A stretch of DNA of 64,000 bases from Saccharopolyspora hordei (GCF_013410345.1 NZ_JACCFJ010000001.1:4444501-4508500); one strand, 5' to 3'; positions 52,311 through 61,570 are shown, counted from the stretch's first letter. Program-made: numbers and translations. Notes: generated by a model not told the origin, from the sequence alone.

Positions 52311-53560
52311 AGCGTTGCTCCCTTCCGTGCGCGCGGCGTGCGCGCGATCGCTTCCGCGTAGCAGTCGACCGTCGCCGCTGCCACCGACTTCCAGTCGTAC
52401 TTCGCCAGCACCCGCGCCCGGCCGGCCTCGCCGAGCCGCTGCCGCCGCTCCGGCGAGTCGAGCAGCCCGGCCAGCGCGGCGGCCAGCGCTTCGGCGTCCC
52501 CGGGCGGCACCAGGTCGGCGCACTCGCCGTCGGGCCCCGCGACCTCCGGGATCGCCCCGGCGCGGCTGGCCACCAGCGGGGTCGCGCAGGCCATGGCCTC
52601 GACGGTGGGCAGCGAGAACCCCTCGTACAGCGAGGGCACGCTGGCGACCTCGGCCGAGCCCAGCAGCTCGGCGAGCGCCGTGTCGCTGAGCCCGCTGACG
52701 GTGCGGACGACGTCGCCGATGGCCAGTTCTTCGATGAGCTGCTCGGTCGGCCCGCCGGGCGTGGGCTTGGCGACCAGAACCAGTTCCACCTCGCGCTCGG
52801 TGCGCAGCTTGGCCACCGCCTCCAGCAGCGTGCCGATGCCCTTCATCGGGGTGTCCGCGCTGGCCATCGCCACGATCCGGCCCGGGACGCGCGGCGCGGT
52901 CGGCGGCCGGAACACCTCGGAGTCCACGCCCAGCGGCACCACCCGCAGCTGGTGCGGGTCGACGCGGAAGTCGCGCTGGATGTCGGTGGCCGAGGACTCC
53001 GACACGGTCAGCAGGTGCGGGATCCGGCGTGCCACCCGGGCCTGCATGCGGGTGAAGCCGTACCAGCGGCGCACCCCGATGCGGCGCCACCCGGTGGCCC
53101 CGGCCAGGTCCACCCGGCGGTCGTGCGTGATCGGGTGGTGGACGGTCGCCACCAGCGGGATCCCGGCGCGCTGCAGGTTGAGCAGCCCGTAGCCGAGGCA
53201 CTGGTTGTCGTGCACCACGTCGAACTCGTGGGAGCGGGCGCGCAGCAGCTTGGCCGCGCGCAGGCTGAACGTCAGCGGCTCCGGGAACCCCGCGGTCCAC
53301 ATGGTGCCGACCTCGAGCAGGTCGACGGCGTCCCGCAGCTCGCGCCAGTGCGGGGTGCGGAAGGGGTCAGCGTCGTTGTAGAGGTCGAGGCTGTCCACCG
53401 CGGTCAGGTCCACCCCGGGATCGAGCTCGGGGTAGGGCTGGCCGGAGAACACCTCGACGTGGTGGCCGAGCTCGGCCAGCCCCCGGCTGAGGTGCCGGAC
53501 GTAGACGCCCTGCCCGCCGCAGTGCGGCTTGCTCCGGTAGGACAGCAACGCGATCCGCAC
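52304..53560 (-). CDS. GT4-family glycosyltransferase
   Basis: A 418-residue GT-B glycosyltransferase. The N-terminal acceptor domain has GGQGVYVRHLSRGLAELGH, and the C-terminal donor domain has VPSLYEGFSLPTVEAMA with the E-x7-E pair typical of GT4. GTG at 53560 has GAGGTGAG upstream. It leads a three-gene operon with a methyltransferase and a toroid protein. A KstR box lies 41 bases upstream, shared with kstR, so expression may respond to sterols or the box may serve kstR only. Confidence 0.84.
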   Translation of the reverse strand: MRIALLSYRSKPHCGGQGVYVRHLSRGLAELGHHVEVFSGQPYPELDPGVDLTAVDSLDLYNDADPFRTPHWRELRDAVDLLEVGTMWTAGFPEPLTFSLRAAKLLRARSHEFDVVHDNQCLGYGLLNLQRAGIPLVATVHHPITHDRRVDLAGATGWRRIGVRRWYGFTRMQARVARRIPHLLTVSESSATDIQRDFRVDPHQLRVVPLGVDSEVFRPPTAPRVPGRIVAMASADTPMKGIGTLLEAVAKLRTEREVELVLVAKPTPGGPTEQLIEELAIGDVVRTVSGLSDTALAELLGSAEVASVPSLYEGFSLPTVEAMACATPLVASRAGAIPEVAGPDGECADLVPPGDAEALAAALAGLLDSPERRQRLGEAGRARVLAKYDWKSVAAATVDCYAEAIARTPRARKGATLC

Positions 53561-53601
53561 GGCTCACCTCACACAGCCCGCGCCGGGACGACTGGGTAGA
53601 C

Positions 53602-53615
53602 TGGAACATGTTCTG
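53602..53615. promoter_or_regulatory. Predicted KstR operator, kstR/glycosyltransferase divergon
   Basis: TGGAACATGTTCTG keeps the left T and AAC-NN-GTT core. It lies 107 bases before kstR and 41 before the glycosyltransferase, consistent with kstR autoregulation. Confidence 0.75.
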
Positions 53616-53722
53616 ATCGAACCACGTCGATCACCTTAACCCGTCAGGGTGGTGGGGCGACGAGCCGCGTGGCGACGAACACGCGGTTTTCGACAACCTG
53701 TCTTCGAGGGGACCCACGCCGC

Positions 53723-54331
53723 ATGGAAAGCACCTCGCGCAACGTCCTGCAGGCCCTGCGGGACGACGAGTCCGGTTCCACGGCCCAGCACGAGCGCCGC
53801 AAGCGGATCATCGACGCCACCATCGCGCTGGCCACCAAGGGCGGCTACGACGCGGTGCAGATGCGGACGGTGGCGGAGAAGGCCGACGTCGCGCTGGGCA
53901 CGCTCTACCGCTACTTCCCGTCCAAGGTGCACCTGCTGGTCACCGGCCTGGCCCGGGAGTTCGAGCGGGCGCAGGAGAAGCTGGACCGGACCAAGATCCC
54001 GGGCAGCACGCCGTACGAGCGGGTCATGTTCGTGCTCAACCGCACCACCCGCTCGCTGCAGCGCAACCCGCAGCTGACCGAGGCGATGACGCGCGCGTTC
54101 ATGTTCGCCGACACGTCCGCGGCGGCCGAGGTGGACACGGTGGCGGCGCTGGTCGAGCGGTTCTTCACCAACGCCATGACCGACGGCGAGCCGACCGACG
54201 AGGAGAAGGCGATCGCCCGGGTGATCGGTGACGTGTGGCTGTCCAACCTGGTCGCGTGGGTGACCCGTCGCGCCTCGGCCTCGGACGTCTCCAACCGGCT
54301 GGAGCTCACCGTCCGCCTGCTGCTGGCCTGA
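53723..54331 (+). CDS. kstR: TetR-family sterol regulator KstR
   Basis: A 202-residue TetR repressor. The DNA-binding part (about 24-70) includes GTLYRYFPSKVHLL, and the ligand domain has RNPQLTEAMTRAFMFAD and VIGDVWLSNLVAWVTRRAS. All are close to M. tuberculosis KstR. KstR represses uptake, side-chain and A/B-ring genes and is released by steroid-CoA ligands. ATG at 53723 begins a tail of about 20 residues before the homologous core. It sits between the KstR-controlled and KstR2-controlled halves of the window. Confidence 0.95.
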   Translation: MESTSRNVLQALRDDESGSTAQHERRKRIIDATIALATKGGYDAVQMRTVAEKADVALGTLYRYFPSKVHLLVTGLAREFERAQEKLDRTKIPGSTPYERVMFVLNRTTRSLQRNPQLTEAMTRAFMFADTSAAAEVDTVAALVERFFTNAMTDGEPTDEEKAIARVIGDVWLSNLVAWVTRRASASDVSNRLELTVRLLLA

Positions 54332-54343
54332 CCGGCGCGGCGG

Positions 54344-55381
54344 TCACCGGGCGAGCCCGTACTCGCGGATGCCGTCCTCGCCGGTGGTGGCGGTCAGGAC
54401 ACCGCGGGTGACCAGGACCTCCAGGTGGGCGTTGGTCTCGCCGACCGCGAGGACCTGGTTGAACAGGTCCATGTCCAGCAGGGCGCGGTTGCGGCGGGTC
54501 CAGCCGAGCTTGAGGGCCGCTTCGTAGGCGGTGCCCGCGCCGTCGCGGACGGCGTCCGCGGTCTGCTCCAGCCGTTCCTCGTGGTGCTGGAGCAGTTCGG
54601 CGATCCGCTGGTGCGAGCTGCCGCCGGCCGGGCCGTGCGCGGGCAGCAGCCGCATGTCCGGGTAGGACTGCACCAGGCGCAGCGAGTCCAGGTAGTCGCG
54701 CAGCGGGAGTTCCGGGCGGGCCGGCTCGACGCCGATGGACGGCGTGATGTGCGGCAGCACGTGGTCGCCGGAGAACAGCAGCGACGACGCCGAGTCCAGG
54801 AACACCACGTGCCCGGCGGTGTGCCCCGGGGTCGGCACCGCGAGCAGCGTGCGGGACTGCAGCGGGACCTCGACCTTGCCGTCCAGCCACTCGTCGGGCA
54901 GCTCGTACGGGGTGCGGGGCCCGGGCTCCTCCGAGCCGTAGGCCTCGGCGAGCTTGACCAGCAGGTCCTGCGCTCCCCAGCGGTGCAGGCGCTCGGCTTC
55001 GACCTCCTTGTCGCCGGCGCGGATCAGGTCCAGGGACGGCTGTTCGCCGAGGCCGAGGCTGATCCGCGAGCCGAAGGTGCGGCGCAGCGCGACCGCGAGG
55101 GTGTAGTGGTCGCGGTGGACGTGGGTGACCAGGAAGCGCCGGACGTCCTCGAAGCCGTACCCGATCTGGCCCAGCGCGGACTCGAGCTGCTGGCGGGCCT
55201 CGTCCAGCGCCCAGCCGGAGTCGATGAGCACCAGGCCGCCGCCGTCCTCGATGGCGTAGACGTTCACGGCGCGGAGGCCGTCGTTGGGCAGCGGCAGCGG
55301 GATCCGGTGCACGCCGGGTGCGACTTCGTACACCCCCGGCTCGGTCCAGGCGTGCCTCGACTCCACCGCACCGTCGCTCAC
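54344..55381 (-). CDS. Metallo-beta-lactamase-fold hydrolase
   Basis: A 345-residue MBL-fold protein with the metal motif THVHRDH (His87, His89, Asp91, His92), TPGHTAGHVVFLDS and SGDHVLP. GTG at 55381 has GGAGGT six bases upstream. It has an added C-terminal helical domain as in some glyoxalase II-like and lactonase-like enzymes. It follows the KstR2-linked SDR by 85 bases on the same strand, so it may hydrolyse a CoA thioester or lactone from HIP breakdown. This role is inferred; no steroid MBL of this kind is known to me. Confidence 0.78.
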   Translation of the reverse strand: MSDGAVESRHAWTEPGVYEVAPGVHRIPLPLPNDGLRAVNVYAIEDGGGLVLIDSGWALDEARQQLESALGQIGYGFEDVRRFLVTHVHRDHYTLAVALRRTFGSRISLGLGEQPSLDLIRAGDKEVEAERLHRWGAQDLLVKLAEAYGSEEPGPRTPYELPDEWLDGKVEVPLQSRTLLAVPTPGHTAGHVVFLDSASSLLFSGDHVLPHITPSIGVEPARPELPLRDYLDSLRLVQSYPDMRLLPAHGPAGGSSHQRIAELLQHHEERLEQTADAVRDGAGTAYEAALKLGWTRRNRALLDMDLFNQVLAVGETNAHLEVLVTRGVLTATTGEDGIREYGLAR

Positions 55382-55466
55382 CGAACACCTCCAGCCACTC
55401 GCCGTGCTCCCCCGGGAGGGTAACCCCCTCTGCGGACGGCACCGCCACGGGACGCGAGCACCGCCG

Positions 55467-56366
55467 TCACGTGCCGTACACCGGTTCCGGGGTCGGGGCT
55501 TCGGCGAGGAGGTCGCGGACCGCCGGCCCGATCTCCTCCGGCTGCCAACGACGTCCCGCATCACGGGACGGCCCGCGGCCCCACCCGGTCGCCACGGTGA
55601 TCTCCCCGCCCTGGACCTCGAACACCCGGCCCGTCACGTCACCGGACTCCGCGCTGCCCAGCCAGACCACCAGCGGGGACACGTTCTCCGGTGCCATGGC
55701 GTCGAAACCGTCGTCCGGCCGGGCCATCATCTCGGCGAAGACCTCCTCGGTCATCCGGGTGCGCGCCGACGGGGCGATGGCGTTCACGGTCACGCCGTAC
55801 CGGGCGAGCTCGGCGGCGGTGTTGAGGGTGAGCGCGGCGATCCCCGCCTTCGCCGCGGCGTAGTTGGTCTGCCCGACGCTGCCGAACAGACCGGCCCCGG
55901 ACGTGGTGTTGATCACCCGGGCGGCCACCCGCTCCCCCGCCTTGGACCGGTCGCGCCAGTGCTGGGCGGCGTGGCGCAGCGTCGCGGCGTGGCCCTTGAG
56001 GTGGACGCTGATCACCTGGTCCCACTCGGCTTCGGACAGGTTGACGAACATCCGGTCCCGGACCACCCCGGCGTTGTTCACCAGCACGTCCAGCCGACCG
56101 AAGCGCTCGACCGCGAAGTCCACCAGCTCCCGCGCCTGCTCCCAGTCGGAGACGTCGGCGCCGTGCACCTCGGCCTTCCCGCCCAGCGCGCGGACCTCCT
56201 CCGCGACCCGCTCGGCCGGCTGGTCGTCGCCGCCGCTGCCATCGAGCTGCACGCCGAGGTCGTTGACCACGACGTGCGCGCCCTGCCGGGCGAACTCCAG
56301 CGCGTGCGCCCGTCCCAACCCGCGTCCCGCACCGGTGACGATGACGACCCTGCCTGCGCAGATCAC
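55467..56366 (-). CDS. SDR family dehydrogenase of the KstR2 module (Rv3548c-like)
   Basis: A 299-residue SDR with TGAGRGLG (11-18), NNAG, and the active-site pair seen in NTTSGAGLFG and NYAAAK. The insert after the first strand (LDGSGGDDQPA) resembles the MFE-2/17-beta-HSD4 dehydrogenase domain. In M. tuberculosis Rv3548c and Rv3549c are divergent from echA20 in the same way. It probably oxidises a hydroxyacyl-CoA or the C17 hydroxyl in the HIP pathway. GTG at 56366 has AGGAGG upstream. Confidence 0.8.
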   Translation of the reverse strand: MICAGRVVIVTGAGRGLGRAHALEFARQGAHVVVNDLGVQLDGSGGDDQPAERVAEEVRALGGKAEVHGADVSDWEQARELVDFAVERFGRLDVLVNNAGVVRDRMFVNLSEAEWDQVISVHLKGHAATLRHAAQHWRDRSKAGERVAARVINTTSGAGLFGSVGQTNYAAAKAGIAALTLNTAAELARYGVTVNAIAPSARTRMTEEVFAEMMARPDDGFDAMAPENVSPLVVWLGSAESGDVTGRVFEVQGGEITVATGWGRGPSRDAGRRWQPEEIGPAVRDLLAEAPTPEPVYGT

Positions 56367-56475
56367 CTGGCTGCCTCCTGTCCACAGCGGACTCCTGACC
56401 CGAGGGGCGCGAGCACCGCGCGGTCCCGGCGCTGGCGGGGCGTCCTCGGGTGTTGCTACGGTAACAACCCGACCA

Positions 56476-56489
56476 AACAAGTGCTAGGT
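56476..56489. promoter_or_regulatory. Predicted KstR2 operator, SDR/echA20 divergon
   Basis: AACAAGTGCTAGGT matches ANCAAGNNCTTGNT with one mismatch (CTAG for CTTG). It is 12 bases before the echA20 ATG. Confidence 0.72.
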
Positions 56490-56501
56490 TTGGCAGGTGC
56501 C

Positions 56502-57257
56502 ATGGGTACGCACATCGACCGGCGGCCCCACGGGGTCGTGGTCCTGACCGTCGACCATCCCCCGGTGAACGCGCTGCCGGTGCGGGGCTGGCACGAACTC
56601 GCCGAGGCCCTCAACGTCACCGGCGCCGAACCGCAGACCCGCGCCGTGGTGCTGCAGGCCGCCGGGCGCGGCTTCAACGCGGGCGTGGACATCAAGGAAC
56701 TCGCCGCCGATCCCGGGCACACCAAGCTCGTCGAGGTCAACCGGGGCTGCTACGAGGCCTTCAAGGCCGTCTACGAGTGCCCGGTGCCGGTCATCAGCGC
56801 GGTGCACGGGTTCTGCCTGGGCGGCGGGATCGGCCTGGTGGGCAACTCCGACATCATCCTCGCCAGCGAGGACGCCACCTTCGGCCTGCCCGAGGTGGAC
56901 CGCGGCGCGCTCGGCGCGGCCACGCACCTGTCCCGGCTGGTGCCGCAGCACACGATGCGCGCCATGTTCTACACCGGACGCTCGGTGACCGCGCAGCAGC
57001 TGCTGCACTTCGGCTCGGTGTGGCAGGTGGTGCCCCGCGCGGAACTGGCGGACGCGGCGGTCGCGCTGGCCGAGGAGATCGCCGCCAAGGACCCGCTGGT
57101 GGTGCGCAGGGCCAAGGAGTCGCTCAACGGCATCGACCCGGTCGACGTCAACCGCAGCTACCGGTTCGAGCAGGGTTTCACCTTCGAGCTCAACCTCACC
57201 GGCGTCAGCGACCGGGCTCGCGCCGAGTTCGTCCACAACGGACCGGAGGAGGCGTAG
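56502..57257 (+). CDS. echA20: Crotonase-family ring hydrolase EchA20
   Basis: A 251-residue crotonase. It has the FNAGVDIKEL oxyanion motif and FGLPEVDRGALGA with one Glu; the position of the other hydratase Glu is glycine (GGGIGLVGNSD). EchA20 in M. tuberculosis hydrolytically opens ring D of the HIP-derived CoA ester rather than hydrating a double bond, which fits the missing Glu. It is coupled to ipdA by TAGTG. Confidence 0.9.
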   Translation: MGTHIDRRPHGVVVLTVDHPPVNALPVRGWHELAEALNVTGAEPQTRAVVLQAAGRGFNAGVDIKELAADPGHTKLVEVNRGCYEAFKAVYECPVPVISAVHGFCLGGGIGLVGNSDIILASEDATFGLPEVDRGALGAATHLSRLVPQHTMRAMFYTGRSVTAQQLLHFGSVWQVVPRAELADAAVALAEEIAAKDPLVVRRAKESLNGIDPVDVNRSYRFEQGFTFELNLTGVSDRARAEFVHNGPEEA

Positions 57258-58126
57258 TGCAGGACAAGGTGCTCACCGCCGACGAGGTGGTCGCGGAGCT
57301 GTCCGATGGCATGACCATCGGCATCGGCGGCTGGGGCTCGCGGCGCAAGCCGATGGCGCTGGTCCGCGCGATCCTGCGTTCTCCCCTGCGGGACCTGACG
57401 CTGGTGTCCTACGGTGGCCCGGACGTCGGGCTGCTCTGCGCCGCGGGCAAGGTCCGCAAGCTCGTGCACGGGTTCGTCTCGCTGGACTCCATCCCGCTCG
57501 ACCCGCACTTCCGCGCCGTCCGGCAGCGCGGCGAGCTGGAGGTGGCCGAGTTCGACGAGGGCATGGTGCTCGCCGGGCTGCGCGCCGCGGCCTCGCGACT
57601 GCCGTTCCTGCCGACCCGCGCCGGGCTCGGCTCCGACGTCATGGCGCTCAACCCCGACCTGCGCACGGTCACCTCGCCCTACGCCGACGGCGAGGAACTG
57701 GTGGCGATGCCCGCGCTGCGGCTGGACGTCGCGCTGGTGCACCTCAACCGCGCCGACCGCCACGGCAACGCCCAGTACCTCGGCCCGGACCCGTACTTGG
57801 ACGACCTGATGTGCGCGGCGGCGACGCGCAGCTTCGTCAGCTGCGAGCAGATCGTGCCGACCGAGCAGCTGCTGGAGAACAGTCCGCCGCAGACCCTGCT
57901 GCTCAACCGCACGCACACCGACGGCGTGGTCGAGACCCCGCGCGGCGCGCACTTCACCAGCTGCGCTCCGGACTACGGCCGCGACGAGGCGTTCCAGCGG
58001 CACTACGCGGCCAGCGCCGGGCCGGACGAGTGGGAGGCGTTCCGCGCCCGGTTCCTCGACGGCGACGAGCAGAGCTACCAGGAGGCCGTCGCCGACTTCC
58101 ACGCCCGGCAGGCCGAGACGGTGTGA
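57257..58126 (+). CDS. ipdA: COCHEA-CoA hydrolase alpha subunit IpdA
   Basis: A 289-residue class I CoA-transferase-like alpha subunit. GGWGSRRKPMALVRAI and the EFDEGMVLAG segment (Glu98/Glu101) correspond to the region of the active-site Glu of Rhodococcus IpdA. With IpdB it opens the last steroid ring (COCHEA-CoA). GGAGGA precedes GTG 57257, overlapping the echA20 stop by one base. Confidence 0.93.
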   Translation: MQDKVLTADEVVAELSDGMTIGIGGWGSRRKPMALVRAILRSPLRDLTLVSYGGPDVGLLCAAGKVRKLVHGFVSLDSIPLDPHFRAVRQRGELEVAEFDEGMVLAGLRAAASRLPFLPTRAGLGSDVMALNPDLRTVTSPYADGEELVAMPALRLDVALVHLNRADRHGNAQYLGPDPYLDDLMCAAATRSFVSCEQIVPTEQLLENSPPQTLLLNRTHTDGVVETPRGAHFTSCAPDYGRDEAFQRHYAASAGPDEWEAFRARFLDGDEQSYQEAVADFHARQAETV

Positions 58127-58178
58127 ACGACGAGCGAGATCCCGCGCCCAGCGCGGCCGACCCCGAGGGGACCTGGCG

Positions 58179-58919
58179 ATGATCACCAGAGCTGAAGTGT
58201 GCGCCGTCGCCTGCGCCGACACCTGGCGGGACGCCGGGGCGGTGCTGGCCTCGCCGTTCGGGACCATCCCGTCGATCGGCGCGCGGCTGGCGCGGCTGAC
58301 CACCGCACCGGACCTGCTGCTCACCGACGGTGAGGCGATGCTGCTGGCCGGAACGCCCGCGCTGGGCGAGGAGTCCAGCAGCCCGGTGGAGGGCTGGATG
58401 CCCTTCGGCCGGGTCCTCGACATGCTCACCGGCGGGCGCCGGCGGGTCATGATGGGCGCCTCGCAGGTGGACCGCTACGGCAACCAGAACATCAGCCGCA
58501 TCGGCCCGTGGGACCGCCCGGTGGTGCAGCTGATCGGGGTGCGCGGCGCGCCGGGCAACTCGGTCAACCACACCACGAACTACTGGGTCCCCAAGCACAG
58601 CACGCGGGTGTTCGTGGAGTCGGTCGACCTGGTCTCCGGGGTCGGGCACGACCGGGCGCGGCAGGTCGGCGCGCGCTTCCACGACGTGCGGGTGGTGGTG
58701 ACCGACCTGGCGGTGCTGGACTTCACCGGGCCGGGCGGCAGCATGCGGCTGCGGTCGGTGCACCCCGGGGTCGCGGTGTCCGACGTGCAGGAGCGGACCG
58801 GGTTCGAGCTGGCGGTGGACGAGGTGACCGAGACCCGGCTGCCCACCGACGAGGAGCTGGAGCTGATCCGCACCACCATCGACCCGCGCAACCTGCGCGA
58901 CCGGGAGGTGCCGGCGTGA
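58179..58919 (+). CDS. ipdB: COCHEA-CoA hydrolase beta subunit IpdB
   Basis: A 246-residue CoA-transferase-like beta subunit with GGRRRVMMGASQVDRYGNQN and the SVNHTTNYWVPKHSTRVF region typical of IpdB. It forms the IpdAB heterotetramer. It is 52 bases after ipdA and overlaps ipdC as GTGA. Conserved order echA20-ipdA-ipdB-ipdC (Rv3550-3553). Confidence 0.93.
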   Translation: MITRAEVCAVACADTWRDAGAVLASPFGTIPSIGARLARLTTAPDLLLTDGEAMLLAGTPALGEESSSPVEGWMPFGRVLDMLTGGRRRVMMGASQVDRYGNQNISRIGPWDRPVVQLIGVRGAPGNSVNHTTNYWVPKHSTRVFVESVDLVSGVGHDRARQVGARFHDVRVVVTDLAVLDFTGPGGSMRLRSVHPGVAVSDVQERTGFELAVDEVTETRLPTDEELELIRTTIDPRNLRDREVPA

Positions 58920-59992
58920 TCGAGCAGCTCCTGCGCACCCCGCTGTGCGACCTCACCGGCGTCCGCCACCCCGTGGTGCAGACCGGGATGGGGTGGGTCG
59001 CCGGCCCCAGCCTGGTGTCGGCCACCGCGCGCGCGGGCGGCCTGGGCTTCCTGGCCTCGGCGACGATGACGCTGCCCCAGCTCGCCGACGCGGTGCGCGA
59101 GGTCAAGGAGCGCACCGACGAGCCCTTCGGCGTCAACCTGCGCGCGGACGCCGCCGACGCCGAGGAGCGCGTGGACCTGCTCATCCGCGAGCGGGTCCGG
59201 GTGGCCTCCTTCGCGCTGGCACCGAGCGAACGGCTCATCGGCAAGCTCAAGGACGCCGGGATCGTGGTGATCCCCTCGGTCGGGGCGCGGAGGCACGCCG
59301 AGAAGGTGGCGGCCTGGGGCGCGGACGCGGTGCTGGTGCAAGGCGGCGAAGGTGGTGGGCACACCGGGTCGGTGGCCACGACGCTGCTGGTGCCGCAGGT
59401 GGTCGACGCGGTGGACATCCCGGTGATCGCGGCGGGCGGGTTCTTCGACGGGCGCGGCCTGGCCGCCGCCCTGTGCTACGGCGCGGCGGGCGTCGCGATG
59501 GGCACGCGGTTCCTGCTCACGTCCGACAGCCGGGTGCCGCGCGAGGTCAAGCGGTCCTACTTGGACGCTTCGGTGTCCGGCACCGTGGTGACCTCGCGGG
59601 TCGACGGGCTGCCGCACCGGATGCTGCGGACCGCGGTGACCGACGCCGCCGAGTCGCGGAGCCTGCTGCGCCGGTTGCCCGCCGCGCTGCGGCAGGCGGT
59701 GCAGTTCAAGTCGATGACCGGCATGAGCTGGCGACAGCTCATCACCGACGGCTTGGCCGTGCGGCGCAACCACGGGCTCCCGCTGAGCCGCGTGCTGCTG
59801 GCGGCCAACACCCCGATGCTCATCAAGGCCGCGCTGGTGGACGGTCGTCCCGACGCCGGCGTGCTGCCCGCGGGCCAGGTCGTCGGGATGATCGACGACC
59901 TGCCCAGCTGCGAGGAGCTGATCGACCGCGTCGTCACCGACGCCGCCCGCACGCTCTCCGGCACCAGCGGCACCTGGACGCTGAAGACCTGA
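58916..59992 (+). CDS. ipdC: FMN-dependent oxidoreductase IpdC
   Basis: A 358-residue NPD-family TIM-barrel flavoprotein with ARAGGLGFLAS and QGGEGGGHTGSVAT FMN motifs. In the HIP pathway IpdC acts with IpdF on the 5-hydroxy/5-oxo intermediates (5-OH-HIP-CoA step). GTG at 58916 overlaps the ipdB stop. It ends 16 bases from the converging kstR2 gene. The enzyme at 16614 is a paralogue with a similar motif set. Confidence 0.91.
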   Translation: MIEQLLRTPLCDLTGVRHPVVQTGMGWVAGPSLVSATARAGGLGFLASATMTLPQLADAVREVKERTDEPFGVNLRADAADAEERVDLLIRERVRVASFALAPSERLIGKLKDAGIVVIPSVGARRHAEKVAAWGADAVLVQGGEGGGHTGSVATTLLVPQVVDAVDIPVIAAGGFFDGRGLAAALCYGAAGVAMGTRFLLTSDSRVPREVKRSYLDASVSGTVVTSRVDGLPHRMLRTAVTDAAESRSLLRRLPAALRQAVQFKSMTGMSWRQLITDGLAVRRNHGLPLSRVLLAANTPMLIKAALVDGRPDAGVLPAGQVVGMIDDLPSCEELIDRVVTDAARTLSGTSGTWTLKT

Positions 59993-60008
59993 CGGCACGT
60001 GCGAGCGG

Positions 60009-60638
60009 TCAGTCGCGGACCGCGATGCCCTCGCAGAGGATCGTGACGTACTGGTCCGCGATGGCCTCGGCGGTGAGCGTGCCGCGCGGGTCGTACCAGT
60101 GCACCGCCGTCCACACCATGTCGCGGATGAACCGGTAGGCGAGCTTGACGTCGAGGTCCGCGCGGAAGACCCCGGCGCGCTGGCCGTCCTGCAGGACGCG
60201 GGTCCAGGTGCGTTCGAAGTCGGCGGCCGCCCGCGTCAGGTAGTCGAACCGGTCGAGCTGCTCGAGGTACTTCGCCTCGTTCTGGAAGATCGCGATGGCG
60301 GCCCGGTGGTGCTGCATCGCGGCGAAGGACTGCCGGACCAGCTCGGTGATCGCGCTGCGCGGGTCCGGTGCTTCCCGCAGCACCCGCTCGTTGGTGCGGC
60401 GCTGGTCGTCCAGGAACTCGCGCAGGATCTCGTCGACCATCGACTCCTTGGAGTCGAAGTGGTGGTACAGGCTGCCGGAGAGGATGCCCGCGGCGTCGGC
60501 GATGTCGCGCACGGTGGTGGCCAGGAAACCGCGGGTGGCGAACAGCTCGGCGGCGATGGCCAGCAGCTCGGCACGCCGCTCGGAACCGGACTCCCGCGCG
60601 GGGCGGTTCCGGGTGGACAAGCGCTTGGTCGATACCAC
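60009..60638 (-). CDS. kstR2: TetR-family HIP-catabolism regulator KstR2
   Basis: A 209-residue TetR repressor. ATTVRDIADAAGILSGSLYH and HHFDSKESMVDEIL match KstR2 closely, as does AYRFIRDMVWTAVHWYDPRG in the ligand domain. KstR2 senses HIP-CoA and represses C/D-ring genes. GTG at 60638 has AGAGGA eight bases upstream. A KstR2-type palindrome (60616-60629) lies inside the first codons, an unusual place for autoregulation. Confidence 0.93.
   Translation of the reverse strand: MVSTKRLSTRNRPARESGSERRAELLAIAAELFATRGFLATTVRDIADAAGILSGSLYHHFDSKESMVDEILREFLDDQRRTNERVLREAPDPRSAITELVRQSFAAMQHHRAAIAIFQNEAKYLEQLDRFDYLTRAAADFERTWTRVLQDGQRAGVFRADLDVKLAYRFIRDMVWTAVHWYDPRGTLTAEAIADQYVTILCEGIAVRD
60616..60629. 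promoter_or_regulatory. Predicted KstR2 operator inside the kstR2 5' end
   Basis: GACAAGCGCTTGGT fits ANCAAGNNCTTGNT in all but the first base. It covers codons 4-8 of kstR2. Confidence 0.6.
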
Positions 60639-60796
60639 GGTGCCATCCTCTCAAAGCCCGCTGACCCGCACCTCCGCAGGTCTGCCACGTCCACCCGGAC
60701 CAGCGTCCCCACCCGGCCGTCCGCAACTCCCGTTGGAGTCGACGGTCCGATCTCCACCGACAGCGCACCCGTCCACAGGCACCGGTGCGCCCGGGA

Positions 60797-61570
60797 TCAC
60801 GGGTGCTGGTTGCTGACCGAGACGACCTCGCCGGTCAGGTAGGTCGAGTAGTCACTGGCCAGGAACACGATCACGTTCGCCACCTCCCACGGCTCGGCCG
60901 AGCGGCCGAAGGCCTCGCGCCGGGTGAGCTCGGCCAGCAGCTCCTCGGACGTCACCTTGGCCAGGTTCTCGTGCATCACCAGGCTCGGCGCCACGGCGTT
61001 GACGCGCACACCCAGCGGCGCCGCGTCCAGCGCCGCGCAGCGGGTCAGGGCCATCACCCCGGCCTTGGCCGCCGCGTAGTGCGCCTGCCCGGCCTGCGCC
61101 CGCCACCCGACCACCGAGGCGTTGTTGACCACCACCCCGGCGCTGCCCTGGTCGCGGAACAGCCGCACCGCGGCGCGGGTGCAGCGGAAGGTCCCGTTCA
61201 GCGTCACGTCGAGGACCCTGTGCCACTGCTCGTCGGTCATCTCCAGGATCGACGCGGTGCCGCCGAGGCCTGCGTTGTTCACCACGACGTCGACCTGCCC
61301 GAACGCGCTGGTGGCGGATGCGAACATCCGCTGCACCTGGTCCTCGTCGGTGACGTCGCACGGCACTGCGGCGACCTCCGCACCGGGCAGCTGCGCGAGC
61401 TCGGCGCGGGTCTGCTCCAGGCGCCGCTCGTGCCGGTCGCTGATCAGCACGCGCGCGCCCTCCTCCAGCATCCGGCGGGCCACGGCGGAGCCGATCCCGG
61501 TGCCGGCTGCGGCGGTGACCACCGCGGTCTTGCCGGTGAGCAGTCCGTGCGCGGGCGGCGGTGCGGTCAT
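60797..61570 (-). CDS. ipdF: SDR dehydrogenase IpdF
   Basis: A 257-residue SDR with TAAAGTGIG near the N-terminus (a variant glycine motif), NNAG and HYAAAK. IpdF oxidises 5-hydroxy-HIP-CoA to the 5-oxo form. Gene order kstR2-ipdF-fadE30 on one strand equals Rv3557c-Rv3559c-Rv3560c with Rv3558 (an unrelated gene) missing. AGGAGG precedes the ATG at 61570. Confidence 0.9.
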   Translation of the reverse strand: MTAPPPAHGLLTGKTAVVTAAAGTGIGSAVARRMLEEGARVLISDRHERRLEQTRAELAQLPGAEVAAVPCDVTDEDQVQRMFASATSAFGQVDVVVNNAGLGGTASILEMTDEQWHRVLDVTLNGTFRCTRAAVRLFRDQGSAGVVVNNASVVGWRAQAGQAHYAAAKAGVMALTRCAALDAAPLGVRVNAVAPSLVMHENLAKVTSEELLAELTRREAFGRSAEPWEVANVIVFLASDYSTYLTGEVVSVSNQHP

